DNA of 64,000 bases from Dickeya dianthicola NCPPB 453 (GCF_000365305.1 NZ_CM001841.1:1347190-1411189); one strand, 5' to 3'. Numbered from the stretch's first letter, positions 1 through 9,140 are shown. Notes: generated by a model not told the origin, from the sequence alone. Numbers and translations: made by a program.

Positions 1-194
1 CTATCTTTGCAAAGGCCGTTGACCTGAGAAAGCTGGAAAAGGCACCGGTGGTGAATGCTATTGCGACGGATCAATATCCTACGCCGGCAAAAAGGCCTTT
101 GTATTCAAGTTTGAATTGCAAAAAAATAAAATCACTAGGGATCGAGCTATCAGACTGGCAAAGTGCGCTCGAGGATGTATTGGCAAAGGTATGA
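1..194 (+). CDS. rmlD: dTDP-4-dehydrorhamnose reductase, C-terminal part
   Basis: An open frame enters from the left edge and ends at the TGA at 192-194. Its last ~63 residues include NAIATDQYPTPAKRPLYS and end in SDWQSALEDVLAKV, the typical tail of RmlD/RfbD, which performs the last step of dTDP-L-rhamnose synthesis in the cytoplasm (NADPH-dependent 4-keto reduction). The NAD-binding and catalytic parts lie outside the window. Its presence implies that rmlBDAC-type genes lie to the left and that the polysaccharide made here contains L-rhamnose. This fits the rhamnosyltransferase-like gene at 3657. The family call rests on the tail only. Confidence 0.8.
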   Translation, partial: IFAKAVDLRKLEKAPVVNAIATDQYPTPAKRPLYSSLNCKKIKSLGIELSDWQSALEDVLAKV

Positions 195-239
195 ATGAAG
201 GGCCCATTTGGGCCCTACTTGTCTCGTTGTAGAGGTGCT

Positions 240-1679
240 ATGGGGCTGTTATCTAACACTAAATGGGTTGCACTTTCCCAAGGTTTTAAAGTTGCAGTTC
301 AGTTGCTGAATATTGTCGTGCTGGCCAGACTTATCCCGCCAGGAGAATATGGATTAATGGCTATGGCGTTGGTGGTGACGAACTTTGCGATCCTGGTCAG
401 GGATTTGGGAACGGCGGCGGCGATTATTCAGAGACAAGACCTCGAAGAAAAAACAATTAACGCCATTTTCTGGCTTAATGTGGCAATGGGCTTGGTTATT
501 GCCGTGACAGTCATCGCTTCTTCGCCTGTCATTTCATATTTGTTCCATGAATCCAGGCTCATTTTCATTTTATGTCTGTTATCAATCAGCTTTCCGCTGG
601 CTAGTACCTCTTCTGCCCATTTGGCTCTGCTGGAAAAGCGCTCGCGGTTTAGGGAAATCGCGTTTATCGAAATATCTTCATCAGCGACAGCGGTGACGAT
701 AGCGATTGTCCTTGCTTATATGAATTGGGGTGTATATAGCTTGGTTATGCAGTCGATTATTATGGCGTTGATGTCGACAATACAGCTGTGGTTGAAATCA
801 GACTGGCGACCGACAACGAAAAAAATTTTTGACTGGCATGAGATAAAAAATTTGCTGGGTTTTAGCGGAAACTTAACGCTATTCAATTTCATCAACTATT
901 TTTCCCGCAATGCCGATAGTATGATTATTGGTCACTATTTGTCCTCTGCCGTGTTAGGGGCTTATTCTCTGGCGTACAGAATTATGCTGTTTCCCGTACA
1001 GAATATGACATTTGTAGCCTCGCGAGCGCTTTTCCCGATATTCAGCGAGCATCAGAAAGATAATGAAAAGTTAAGAGAGTCTTACTATAGTACATTGCAA
1101 TTTATTTTATTAATTGTTTTGCCTTTAATGACAGGTCTTGCTGTTTTGAGTGAGCCATTTGTCAATCTCGTTTTCGGGGAGAAATGGCACTTAACGGCGT
1201 CAATTCTAACTTGGCTTGCGCCGACAGGAATCATTCAGGCAGTATTAAGTACGTCTGGGACGGTTTTTATGGCGAAGGGCAGGACCGATGTGCTTATGAA
1301 ACTAGGCATTGTGGGGATGATTCTTCAGGTTTCTGCTTTTGTCTTGGGGGTTAATTTTGGTATCTTGAATTTTGCAAAATTCTATTTTATCGCCAATTTG
1401 ATTAACTTCGTTCCTGTAATGTGGAGTGTTATGCGTATGATAGATGGCAAGCTTTTTGAATTTTTTAAGAGAATTTATAACCTGATTATTGCCACATTGC
1501 TGATGGTCGCGTTTATGAAGTTAATCCTTTTAAATGTACCTTATTTTTATGTTGTTAATAGTTTTGTTAAATTGGTCGTCATCAGTCTTTTGGGAGGTGG
1601 GGGGTATTTATTTTATGTGTTCGTCACCGAGAGGGAGATTTCAATTTCCTTAAAGAGTTTATTTAAAAATATACCCTAA
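240..1679 (+). CDS. wzx: Wzx-type polysaccharide flippase (MOP superfamily)
   Basis: The product is a 479-residue, highly hydrophobic protein with about 12-14 predicted membrane segments, the length and N-terminal pattern of WzxC-like polysaccharide transporters. It should flip undecaprenyl-PP-linked oligosaccharide repeat units across the inner membrane. ATG 240 is chosen because the family begins close to the N-S-x-K-W segment and AGAGG lies at 231-235. The upstream ATG 195, abutting the rmlD stop, would add 15 polar residues and cannot be excluded. The last two codons and the stop (ATA CCC TAA) are the first bases of an ERIC element, so the C-terminus seems to have been set by that insertion. 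Codon use is AT-rich like the following genes. Confidence 0.85.
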   Translation: MGLLSNTKWVALSQGFKVAVQLLNIVVLARLIPPGEYGLMAMALVVTNFAILVRDLGTAAAIIQRQDLEEKTINAIFWLNVAMGLVIAVTVIASSPVISYLFHESRLIFILCLLSISFPLASTSSAHLALLEKRSRFREIAFIEISSSATAVTIAIVLAYMNWGVYSLVMQSIIMALMSTIQLWLKSDWRPTTKKIFDWHEIKNLLGFSGNLTLFNFINYFSRNADSMIIGHYLSSAVLGAYSLAYRIMLFPVQNMTFVASRALFPIFSEHQKDNEKLRESYYSTLQFILLIVLPLMTGLAVLSEPFVNLVFGEKWHLTASILTWLAPTGIIQAVLSTSGTVFMAKGRTDVLMKLGIVGMILQVSAFVLGVNFGILNFAKFYFIANLINFVPVMWSVMRMIDGKLFEFFKRIYNLIIATLLMVAFMKLILLNVPYFYVVNSFVKLVVISLLGGGGYLFYVFVTEREISISLKSLFKNIP

Positions 1680-1750
1680 ATAATTCGAGTTGCAGGACAA
1701 CAGGCTCGCGTGTTGAACAACGCACCTACAACGTGAAGTATGACGGGTAT
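1671..1750. repeat. ERIC element, short variant
   Basis: It begins ATACCCTAAATAATTCGAG and ends GAAGTATGACGGGTAT, the two conserved ends of the enterobacterial repetitive intergenic consensus. It is ~80 bp, so the central core of the ~127-bp full element is largely missing. It overlaps the wzx stop codon and separates wzx from the first glycosyltransferase. Confidence 0.9.
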
Positions 1751-1773
1751 AAAAGAGTAACATGAGGTCAAGC

Positions 1774-2640
1774 ATGAGCTACAGAGAAATAAAATATAAT
1801 AAAAAAATATCCATCTTAGTTATATTATTTAACAAAGAGTTAATTGAATCAAAAACACTAAATTCACTATTGCAATGTAAATCTACCTCTGACGTCTCGC
1901 TAAAGATTTTGAATAATGGTCCTCGGGAGATAAAGGCTGAGGGGGAGCTATTTCAAGCCTTGGCTTCTTCATTTAAGGATGTAATGCTTGAGTCCCGTCT
2001 TGAGAATGCTCCTTTAAGTAAGCTTTATAATGAGTTTATCAAAAGTAATCCAGAGTCTGATTATTTTGTTGTTCTTGATGATGACTCACGTCTGGATGAA
2101 GATTTTATTTTTAATATCAATAAAACAGATGCTGACATTATTATCCCCAGGATATTAAGTGTTGATGATGGTAATTTTTATTACCCAACTCAAAATGGTG
2201 TTGTAGTAGAGCATGATGGATGGGTCGATTTATCTTCTCTTATGTCTATTTCTTCAGGGCTAACGATCAGTAAGAAATTGGTTTTTGCCATGCTATCACA
2301 TTACCCTGATGTCTTTGATGAGCGCTTTTCTTTGTATGGGATAGATACTTCTTTTTTTTTGAGATTGAGGAACATAATCAAGTCTGACTCTTATTTATTA
2401 TTGGCGAAGTGTGTTTCTCTAATCTACCACTCCCTATCAAGAGTACAGAAAGAAAATGTTTCACAATTTAGGGTTATAGAGAGATTATATGACTTTGCAA
2501 TAACTGCCAGGCATTATCCTGAATATGTTGGCCGCTTCTGGTTGTTCAAAAGGATCGTGAAGTACTCCATTCTTATGGAATTTAAATATGCATGGATTCT
2601 ATTTCGATATTACGTTAAAGGGAAGCATCCAAAGTGTTGA
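1774..2640 (+). CDS. glycosyltransferase, GT2-like
   Basis: The product is a 288-residue cytoplasmic or membrane-associated protein. It starts with ISILVILFNKE, typical of the nucleotide-sugar-binding strand of GT-A enzymes, and carries an aspartate cluster VVLDDDSRLDEDF near residue 110 that should bind metal and the nucleotide sugar. It probably adds one sugar to the lipid-linked repeat unit. ATG 1774 is preferred over ATG 1762 because GAGGT at 1764-1768 sits five bases before it. It is AT-rich (many AAT, TTA and ATA codons), unlike the genes after 7.95 kb. Donor and linkage cannot be read from the sequence. Confidence 0.75.
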   Translation: MSYREIKYNKKISILVILFNKELIESKTLNSLLQCKSTSDVSLKILNNGPREIKAEGELFQALASSFKDVMLESRLENAPLSKLYNEFIKSNPESDYFVVLDDDSRLDEDFIFNINKTDADIIIPRILSVDDGNFYYPTQNGVVVEHDGWVDLSSLMSISSGLTISKKLVFAMLSHYPDVFDERFSLYGIDTSFFLRLRNIIKSDSYLLLAKCVSLIYHSLSRVQKENVSQFRVIERLYDFAITARHYPEYVGRFWLFKRIVKYSILMEFKYAWILFRYYVKGKHPKC

Positions 2641-2719
2641 AGTATATAATGGATGAAGTTCGTTGGGGCTTTGTTTTTATAAGCCAAATGAATATATAAG
2701 TTGATGTAAGGGCTATACG

Positions 2720-3577
2720 ATGATAGAGAATAATCCAAAAGTCAGTATATATATCACTACTTGCAATCGGTTGGATAAGCTGAAAAGAGCGGTAATGTCC
2801 GTTCAAAAACAAGATTATTCGAATATTGAAATTCTCATTTGTGATGATGCATCTACAGATGGAACAGAAAAATTTGTCGATAGTTTGATTTTTGAAGATA
2901 CACGGATTAAATATTTCAGAAATGATGAAAATAAAGGTGCCTGTGCAACAAGAAATATTGGAATATTTAATGCTACAGGTGAATTTATCACTGGTCTTGA
3001 TGATGATGATGAATTTACCCCTGATCGGCTCTCTTTTTTTATAGATAAATGGGATGATAAATATTCTTTTATTTGCGCAAACTTTGAAAATAAATATCAG
3101 GATAGTATGACACTAAATTATAGGTTAAAAAAAGAAAAAGAATTTTATTGTTCTGACTTGTTATTTGCTAATGAAGCATCTAATCAAATTTTTACCAGAA
3201 CTGAAAGACTGCGCGAGATAGGTGGATTTGATGTATCCGTTAAAAGATTACAAGATTGGGATACATGGTTGAGGTTATCTAATGCATTTGGACCATTTAT
3301 CCGTTTTCCTGAGTCAAAATACATCATGCATCATGACCATGTGCAAAGTGAAAATCGAGTGTCAAGGAGCTATTCTTTTGTAGATGCCTTAAATGACATG
3401 GCTCAAAGAAATACAAAAATATATGGTTGTAAAGAAAGGAAAGTATTGAAAATGATAATACTCACTATCAACGGTAATTTAAAATTAAAACATTTCGTCC
3501 AATGGTTTTTTCTGGATGGGAATCCATTGAAAGTATTAAAGATGGTTTATCTTTATTCAAAAATGAAAGTTATATAA
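2720..3577 (+). CDS. glycosyltransferase family 2
   Basis: The 285-residue protein shows the full GT2 pattern: VSIYITTCNRLDKLKRAV at the N-terminus, DDASTDGT near residue 43, the metal-binding run LDDDDEF near residue 95, and LQDWDTWLRL near residue 175, where the catalytic base is expected. It should transfer a sugar from a nucleotide donor during repeat-unit assembly at the inner membrane. A TAAGGG segment lies upstream of the ATG. It lies 79 bp after the previous glycosyltransferase in the same AT-rich run and is likely cotranscribed. The donor sugar is not predictable. Confidence 0.85.
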   Translation: MIENNPKVSIYITTCNRLDKLKRAVMSVQKQDYSNIEILICDDASTDGTEKFVDSLIFEDTRIKYFRNDENKGACATRNIGIFNATGEFITGLDDDDEFTPDRLSFFIDKWDDKYSFICANFENKYQDSMTLNYRLKKEKEFYCSDLLFANEASNQIFTRTERLREIGGFDVSVKRLQDWDTWLRLSNAFGPFIRFPESKYIMHHDHVQSENRVSRSYSFVDALNDMAQRNTKIYGCKERKVLKMIILTINGNLKLKHFVQWFFLDGNPLKVLKMVYLYSKMKVI

Positions 3578-3656
3578 TATATTTTTTATAATGTAACTTC
3601 GTGTTTTTTGTGTTAGAGAGAATTTAATACGATTCCTGGTTTTTTTAGGAGGATAA

Positions 3657-4565
3657 ATGTTAACTGATAAATCATCTATTTTTTCTGTCATTGTTACGTA
3701 CTATCCAAAAATTGATAATGTTATCGATCTTATTACTGAACTGAAAAATCAAGAAGTAACCCCGGTTGTTGTTGACAATGGTTCTTTAAATGAAGATGAA
3801 TTCTCTACATTATCGAGTTTATGCAAAGTTCTTCGCCTTGATAGTAATGTAGGGATCGCGAAAGCACAGAATGTAGGAATATTATATGTAAAAGAAAAAG
3901 GAGGGGAGGGGATCTTATTCTTTGATCAGGATAGTAAGATCAATAATTCATTCGTGAATGAAATCATGAGTGACTATAATCTTGTATGCAGTGAAGTAGG
4001 ACAGGGGAAACTAGCAGCAATCGGTCCTGTATTTACAGATTCGAGATATGGTTTTTTCTATAAATTTATTAAAGTAAGTAAATTGGGCTTTAGAAAAAAG
4101 ATCAGTCCAGAGGGTTTCAGTAAACCTTTTGAAGTTTCTCTGATAATCTCATCCGGCTCATTATTGCCTGTATCGGTACTGGATGATGTTGGACTAATGA
4201 ATGAGGATTTATTTATTGATTATGTCGATACTGAATGGTGTTTAAGAGCAGTATCAAAAGGATATAAAGTATATGTGGCGACGTCAGCGAAAATGTCGCA
4301 TGCGATTGGTGATAAAATGGTTAAGTTTTTTGTGTTTAATATTCCCGTTCATTCTCCCATTAGACGGTATTATAGAATAAGAAATGCTTTGTTATTTTCG
4401 AGTATGCCTCATGTTCCTTTTGTATTAATAATGCGAGAGAACGTCTTTAACATTATACACCAACTAATATTGATCATTTCACAAAGAAAACTATCGTATT
4501 TTTCTATAATGACTAAAGCTATTCATGATGGTTTGAATTTTTCAAAAAACAATAACGCAATATAA
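3657..4565 (+). CDS. rhamnosyltransferase-like glycosyltransferase
   Basis: The 302-residue protein resembles the RfbF/rhamnosyltransferase branch of GT2: VIVTYYPKIDNVIDLI, then VVVDNGS, the acidic motif FFDQDSKI, and DYVDTEWCLRA, where this branch usually has a D-x-V-D-T-E-W-C signature. The start is supported by a strong AGGAGG at 3648-3653. With rmlD at the left edge, rhamnose from dTDP-rhamnose is a reasonable donor, but this is inference. It lies downstream of the two other glycosyltransferases and upstream of the beta-helix protein. Confidence 0.8.
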   Translation: MLTDKSSIFSVIVTYYPKIDNVIDLITELKNQEVTPVVVDNGSLNEDEFSTLSSLCKVLRLDSNVGIAKAQNVGILYVKEKGGEGILFFDQDSKINNSFVNEIMSDYNLVCSEVGQGKLAAIGPVFTDSRYGFFYKFIKVSKLGFRKKISPEGFSKPFEVSLIISSGSLLPVSVLDDVGLMNEDLFIDYVDTEWCLRAVSKGYKVYVATSAKMSHAIGDKMVKFFVFNIPVHSPIRRYYRIRNALLFSSMPHVPFVLIMRENVFNIIHQLILIISQRKLSYFSIMTKAIHDGLNFSKNNNAI

Positions 4566-4701
4566 TTTTTTAATCTGGGTTTTTATTGCGTTGCCTGGGT
4601 GATTTTTTATCTTTTTTGTGAGGTGAGAACGTTATTTTATAATGCTGTTTTCTCTTCTGGGATTACATCTTATTTTATCTTTTTGAAGATCTGTAAGGGG
4701 A

Positions 4702-6267
4702 ATGAAAATGGAAAGAAGAGAATTAGCAAAGAAAATATTCTATGTGGTAGGGGGATCTTTAGCTGGGGCATCGGTATTAAAATCTCAAGCAAATGAGCTA
4801 AAATATCAGTCTGAAGCTCAGCATGTCGATATTGCATCCCTTTATCGTTCGAATAATTCGCTACATGATACAGTAAATATACTCCAGTTTGGCACAATGA
4901 ATGATGCAAGCTCAGCTTTTTATCAGGCTTTGTTATACATAAATAAGCGTGGAGGTGGGAACCTATTGGTTCCCAATGGGAATTATATTTTTAATAGGGC
5001 GGTGAAAATAAGGATTGGTTGTAAAATATCTATTTATACCTCTTCTAATACAATTATGACCATGAGCGAAAATGAGGACATGTTTAATATCATTGGTTCT
5101 GAACATGCTGCATTTCGTATATTTGGCAATGGTGAGTTTATATATTCAGGTCCAAAAACCGAGAGTGCTTCTTGTATCCGGTTTATTTCATTAAATAATG
5201 GCGGGGTCTATGCGAGCAGTTCGTTCGAATGTAATGGAAGATTAAGGTTTAGAAAAGGAAAGAACGAGTGGAAGTATGCCCTTCATTTGACAGATGTTCG
5301 TGATGTTGTCTTGATAGGTCCGCAGTTTGATGGGCTCAACTTACCTGGAAAAATGAGTGAACAGATTGGGGTGTATGTTCAAACCAAAAACAGTGCGTCA
5401 GTTTCATGGGTTATTAGTGACCTACAGTTTAATGATATGAATACTGCCTTTTATATTGAATCTAATACAGTTCCCGGCGCTGAAGGATTTAAGTTTTTTA
5501 ATTGTGATATGGTTGGAGTTAAGTGTGGTATTTTTTTCAAAAACAATGCCAAGTACTATCCGCCGCAAATAGAAATCGTCGGGTGTCATATGAATGGATA
5601 TGGCAGTCTTATTAATGTTGATAAAGTTTTAAGTATCCATATTGTTGGTGGATTATTTTACAGAAAAGGGGGATCAGATGGAGCATTCTTAGAGTTTGAT
5701 AGTGTCCAGGATGTCTCTATTGTTGGTGCTAGTTTCTGTTTAACTGGTAAAGAAACTGATGTTCCCTGCATCCTTATCAAATCAACTGATGGTATTTCAG
5801 GTTTTTTCCGTATTTCTGATTGTCATTTTTGGGCCAACAAAAGGAAAAAACCATTTTTGAAAATATTGGGGGAAATTAATACTCTTTTGCTTTCTAATTC
5901 TAGTAAAGATTCATCAGGGAAATGGATAGATACTTCTGAGATGTCTTCTTTTAGAGATAATATCCATGTGGACACAAATACAATTTCATTATCTGAGATT
6001 GATAAAGGCGAGATTTGGGGTGGAAGCATTGATTGTGCAATGGGGATTGTTGACCTTCGAAATGCCCTACCGGGAATTGTTTATTTAAAAAATGCTACGG
6101 CGTTAAAGAAGATTTTTGGTGGGAGAATAAATTCTATATATGTTCTTATTTCCGACTCAGTTCTTGAATTGCAGTATGGAGTAAATATTACTAATGGTTC
6201 TGAGGTTGGGAAAGGGAAGAAAAAAATTAGTGTTATATTTGATGGTGAAAATTACACTATAATTTGA
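4702..6267 (+). CDS. right-handed beta-helix protein with Tat-like signal
   Basis: The 521-residue protein begins MKMERRELAKK followed by a hydrophobic stretch to about residue 33, a plausible twin-arginine export signal. The rest has the short repeating strand pattern and N-G-N-Y-I-F start (residues ~90-100) typical of pectate-lyase/GH28-like parallel beta-helices and phage tailspikes. It may be a periplasmic lyase, hydrolase or epimerase that trims or modifies the polysaccharide made by this cluster. No catalytic residues could be assigned with certainty, so the activity is open. An AAGGGGA ribosome-binding site precedes ATG 4702. It is AT-rich like its neighbours and lies between glycosyltransferase and polymerase genes. 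Confidence 0.65.
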   Translation: MKMERRELAKKIFYVVGGSLAGASVLKSQANELKYQSEAQHVDIASLYRSNNSLHDTVNILQFGTMNDASSAFYQALLYINKRGGGNLLVPNGNYIFNRAVKIRIGCKISIYTSSNTIMTMSENEDMFNIIGSEHAAFRIFGNGEFIYSGPKTESASCIRFISLNNGGVYASSSFECNGRLRFRKGKNEWKYALHLTDVRDVVLIGPQFDGLNLPGKMSEQIGVYVQTKNSASVSWVISDLQFNDMNTAFYIESNTVPGAEGFKFFNCDMVGVKCGIFFKNNAKYYPPQIEIVGCHMNGYGSLINVDKVLSIHIVGGLFYRKGGSDGAFLEFDSVQDVSIVGASFCLTGKETDVPCILIKSTDGISGFFRISDCHFWANKRKKPFLKILGEINTLLLSNSSKDSSGKWIDTSEMSSFRDNIHVDTNTISLSEIDKGEIWGGSIDCAMGIVDLRNALPGIVYLKNATALKKIFGGRINSIYVLISDSVLELQYGVNITNGSEVGKGKKKISVIFDGENYTII

Positions 6268-6369
6268 TTTATATATGATTTATTTTTTTACTTTAAATGT
6301 AGTGATTTACTTGCTTGTTATATTTTTATTTGATGAAAATTTACTGAGCAATGAAGATAAAAGGACAAG

Positions 6370-7587
6370 ATGAAAATGATAGAACTTTCACAGCGTAATA
6401 TGCAGGTTTTAATACTAAAAACGTTTCTTTCAATATGCGTTTTATTGCCAACCGGTAGCGTTTGGGGTGTGAATGTCAAGTTCTTGTTTCTTTTTTTACT
6501 TCTAGGTGCAACCTTATTGGATAAAGGTCGGGGTATTGTAAAAATCATAATAGGGCTTTTGCCTGCGGTGACTTTAATATTAATTTTTAGTTTGATCACT
6601 GAGTTTAATGGTAGATATACCTTAGTGTCTGTTGAGCAAACTAAAGATTTACTGGTTTTTTTTCTTATGGTGACATTGGGGTATGCGTTGGTTAAGCCAG
6701 AGAATAGATATGAAGTTATAGTTAAAACCATCATAAGATGCTTAGTCGTACTTGGTTTATTTAAAATATTGATTTTTTTTTATGCCGCTCTAAGCGGGAG
6801 AGGCGTGTCATTTATAGTACAAGGAATTTCGACTTTTTTTAATACTTCCTTAATGACAATGGAGTCAGATGATGTTGTTGTCAGTCGAATAAATTTTATG
6901 TCTGATTATTTGATTCCTGCTGCCTTGTATTTATCGTTACGGGAGGTACTTATTAAAAAAACATTATGGAAAGAGTGGGGTGTGATTTTTATTCTTTTTT
7001 CTTCTCTAATTATTAGTATGTCCAGATTTTTATGGGCGGCAGGGTTTCTGTGTCTTTTCCTGGCATTGATATCTAATTATAAGAAATATAAAAGCTTTTT
7101 CATTATCTGTGTAATGGTTTCTTTGGCTGTTTTTTTACTGTCTCTTCCTTCTGTACAAGATTTGATTGAATTTAGATTTTTATCTAAAGGGGTTACTGAG
7201 TCAGACCTGACGAGAACCCTTCAGTACAATGGAATTGTCAAACACTTTATAGAGTACCCCCTTCTAGGGAACGGAATCGGTTATTATATTCCAGATCTTA
7301 TAAGGAGTCATTTGTCGTTGTATTCATATGAGCTTCAGATTCCTGCTCTTTATATGCAAATGGGAATTATTGGGGCTTCATCAATAATTCTGATTGTGCT
7401 CACTATCTTGTTTTCTCAAATGAAGGGATTGTCATTAAATTTGTCAATTTCTTATATTGTATTGATAGCGCTGTGGTTATCCGGAGGGTTTTTTAACCCC
7501 GTGATTATATCGTCAACGGGAGGTGTGTCTTTTTTGTTAATATATTCAATGCCAAACGCTTTAAAATATCAAGGTGAAGCAACGTAG
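6370..7587 (+). CDS. wzy: Wzy-like polysaccharide polymerase (O-antigen ligase superfamily)
   Basis: The 405-residue protein has about ten hydrophobic segments and a longer periplasmic loop in the second half containing EYPLLGNGIGYYIPDL, a Wzy_C-like motif of O-antigen ligases and polymerases. In a Wzx/Wzy pathway it would join flipped repeat units on the periplasmic face of the inner membrane. A ligase (WaaL) role is possible because both share the fold, but its place inside a glycosyltransferase cluster with wzx favours polymerase. It follows the beta-helix gene after ~100 bp and is followed by an ERIC element. It is AT-rich. Confidence 0.75.
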   Translation: MKMIELSQRNMQVLILKTFLSICVLLPTGSVWGVNVKFLFLFLLLGATLLDKGRGIVKIIIGLLPAVTLILIFSLITEFNGRYTLVSVEQTKDLLVFFLMVTLGYALVKPENRYEVIVKTIIRCLVVLGLFKILIFFYAALSGRGVSFIVQGISTFFNTSLMTMESDDVVVSRINFMSDYLIPAALYLSLREVLIKKTLWKEWGVIFILFSSLIISMSRFLWAAGFLCLFLALISNYKKYKSFFIICVMVSLAVFLLSLPSVQDLIEFRFLSKGVTESDLTRTLQYNGIVKHFIEYPLLGNGIGYYIPDLIRSHLSLYSYELQIPALYMQMGIIGASSIILIVLTILFSQMKGLSLNLSISYIVLIALWLSGGFFNPVIISSTGGVSFLLIYSMPNALKYQGEAT

Positions 7588-7596
7588 AGTTAATTA

Positions 7597-7756
7597 TATA
7601 CCCCAAATAATTCGAGTTGCAGGACGGCGGCAAGTGAGTGACAACGCTGCCGGGAGCGGAGTTGAACGCCGCTCGCTGCGGCCTGAAAGGCCCAGGCCCC
7701 GGGATGGGCCGAGTAATTAAGCCAATACACCTGCAACGTGAAGTATGACGGGTATA
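7597..7756. repeat. ERIC element, long variant (~160 bp)
   Basis: It starts TATACCCCAAATAATTCGAG and ends AACGTGAAGTATGACGGGTA. The centre is replaced by a GC-rich segment with CGGCCTGAAAGGCC and CCCGGGATGGGCCGAGTAAT, the latter shared with the ERIC at 23.55 kb. It marks the border between the AT-rich transferase block and the GC-rich sugar-nucleotide genes. Confidence 0.85.
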
Positions 7757-7800
7757 TGAGTTTGTTTTGGGTGTCTGGTGTTATAGGGATGAGGGGGACA

Positions 7801-7950
7801 ATGGCTAAAAGCCTGAAGGCAAAGATACAAATAAGAGTGATTGGTGAGAATGATTTATCAGGATTGCATGCAGGCCCATTTCAATTCGTTCGGGTGCCTA
7901 ACCCTACAGATGAGTGGTATCATGGCGCCTATTCGTATCACATTGAATGA
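7801..7950 (+). CDS. small ORF of unknown function
   Basis: A 49-codon frame, ATG 7801 to TGA 7950, runs between the ERIC and the epimerase gene. It contains KIQIRVIGENDLSGLHAG and ends EWYHGAYSYHIE. A GAGGGG lies upstream. I recognise no family. It may be the tail of a gene interrupted when the ERIC or the flanking cluster was rearranged, or a real short peptide. Its composition is intermediate between its two flanks. Confidence 0.25.
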   Translation: MAKSLKAKIQIRVIGENDLSGLHAGPFQFVRVPNPTDEWYHGAYSYHIE

Positions 7951-7958
7951 GTCATTGT

Positions 7959-8966
7959 ATGAAGTTCCTTGTTACCGGCGCGGCCGGCTTTATCGGCTTC
8001 TATGCCTGTCAGTCACTCTGTGCCGCCGGCCATATGGTGGTGGGGATCGACAACCTCAACAGCTATTACGAGGTATCGCTCAAGGAAGCCCGGTTGGCGA
8101 AATTGCGCGCGCTATCCGGTTTTCGTTTCGAGCGGATAGATATTGCGGATAGTCAGGCAATGACGGCGTTATTCGCGGCGGAAAAATTCGAGCGCGTCAT
8201 TCACCTCGCTGCGCAGGCCGGGGTGCGTTATTCGCTGGAAAACCCGCTGGTGTATGCACAAAGCAACCTGATCGGCCATTTGAATGTGCTGGAAGGGTGT
8301 CGTCATAACGGCGTCGGTCACCTGATTTACGCCTCTTCCAGTTCGGTGTACGGGTTGAACGGCAAAACGCCGTTCGCCACCGCCGACTCGACCGATCACC
8401 CGATTTCGCTGTACGCCGCAACCAAGAAATCCAATGAACTGATGGCGCATTCCTATGCGCATCTGTATGACCTGCCGACCACCGGGCTGCGCTTTTTCAC
8501 GGTGTATGGGCCGTGGGGGCGTCCGGACATGGCGCTGTTCAAGTTCACCCGCCGGATTCTGGCTGGCGAACCTATCGATATCTACAATCAGGGTGATATG
8601 TGGCGTGATTTCACCTATGTCACCGACATTGTAGAAGGTGTTTTGCGTGTAGTAGATCAAATCCCGGAGCGAAATGCTGACTGGACGGTGGAAGGCGGTT
8701 CGCCGGCCACCAGTTCCGCGCCGTACCGGCTCTACAATATCGGTCACGGCAGCCCGGTGCGGCTGATGGATTTTGTGACCGCGCTGGAGGCGGCGCTGGG
8801 GCGCGAGGCGGTGAAAAACTTCATGCCGATGCAAGCTGGCGACGTTTATCAGACCTATGCCGATACCAGCGACTTGTTCGCTGTGACAGGCTATCGACCG
8901 CAGGTAGGGGTAGAAAAAGGGGTACAGGCCTTCGTGGACTGGTACCGGGATTTCTATCAGGCCTGA
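7959..8966 (+). CDS. UDP-glucuronate 4-epimerase-like NAD-dependent epimerase
   Basis: The 335-residue extended short-chain dehydrogenase starts MKFLVTGAAGFIGFY, with the Rossmann motif GxxGxxG. It also has HLAAQAGVRYSLENP, SSSSVYG and the catalytic Tyr-x-x-x-Lys in SLYAATKKSNELM. This combination and length are typical of enzymes converting UDP-glucuronate to UDP-galacturonate. ATG 7959 is preferred over 7947 because the family begins directly at MK-F-L-V-T-G. The next gene, ugd, makes UDP-glucuronate, so the pair would supply GalA or GlcA donors for the polysaccharide. A GalE-like substrate cannot be excluded. It is GC-rich, unlike the genes to its left. Confidence 0.8.
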   Translation: MKFLVTGAAGFIGFYACQSLCAAGHMVVGIDNLNSYYEVSLKEARLAKLRALSGFRFERIDIADSQAMTALFAAEKFERVIHLAAQAGVRYSLENPLVYAQSNLIGHLNVLEGCRHNGVGHLIYASSSSVYGLNGKTPFATADSTDHPISLYAATKKSNELMAHSYAHLYDLPTTGLRFFTVYGPWGRPDMALFKFTRRILAGEPIDIYNQGDMWRDFTYVTDIVEGVLRVVDQIPERNADWTVEGGSPATSSAPYRLYNIGHGSPVRLMDFVTALEAALGREAVKNFMPMQAGDVYQTYADTSDLFAVTGYRPQVGVEKGVQAFVDWYRDFYQA

Positions 8967-8983
8967 GCGAAATAAAGAGAATA

Positions 8984-9049
8984 TATACCCTAAATCATTC
9001 ACGTTGCAGGCAAGCCAACGCACCTGCAACGTGAAGCATGACGGGTATA
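8984..9049. repeat. ERIC element, minimal form
   Basis: Only the two ends remain: TATACCCTAAATCATTC joined to ACCTGCAACGTGAAGCATG and ACGGGTATA, ~66 bp, between the epimerase and ugd genes. Confidence 0.85.
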
Positions 9050-9140
9050 GACGGCATTATGCAGCAGACGTCTCTGCGGCTTTGCTATTGTTCTGTGGCG
9101 GGTACAGTGAGTTACCCCGTAGGATGAATGTGGACAGATG

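Noticed and set aside
4599..4909. Short ORFs around the start of the beta-helix gene
   Set aside because: They overlap the well-supported Tat-signal frame and have no support of their own.
4702..6267. Prophage tailspike
   Set aside because: The fold could fit, but no phage genes flank it and it has an export signal; placement in the polysaccharide cluster is a better explanation.
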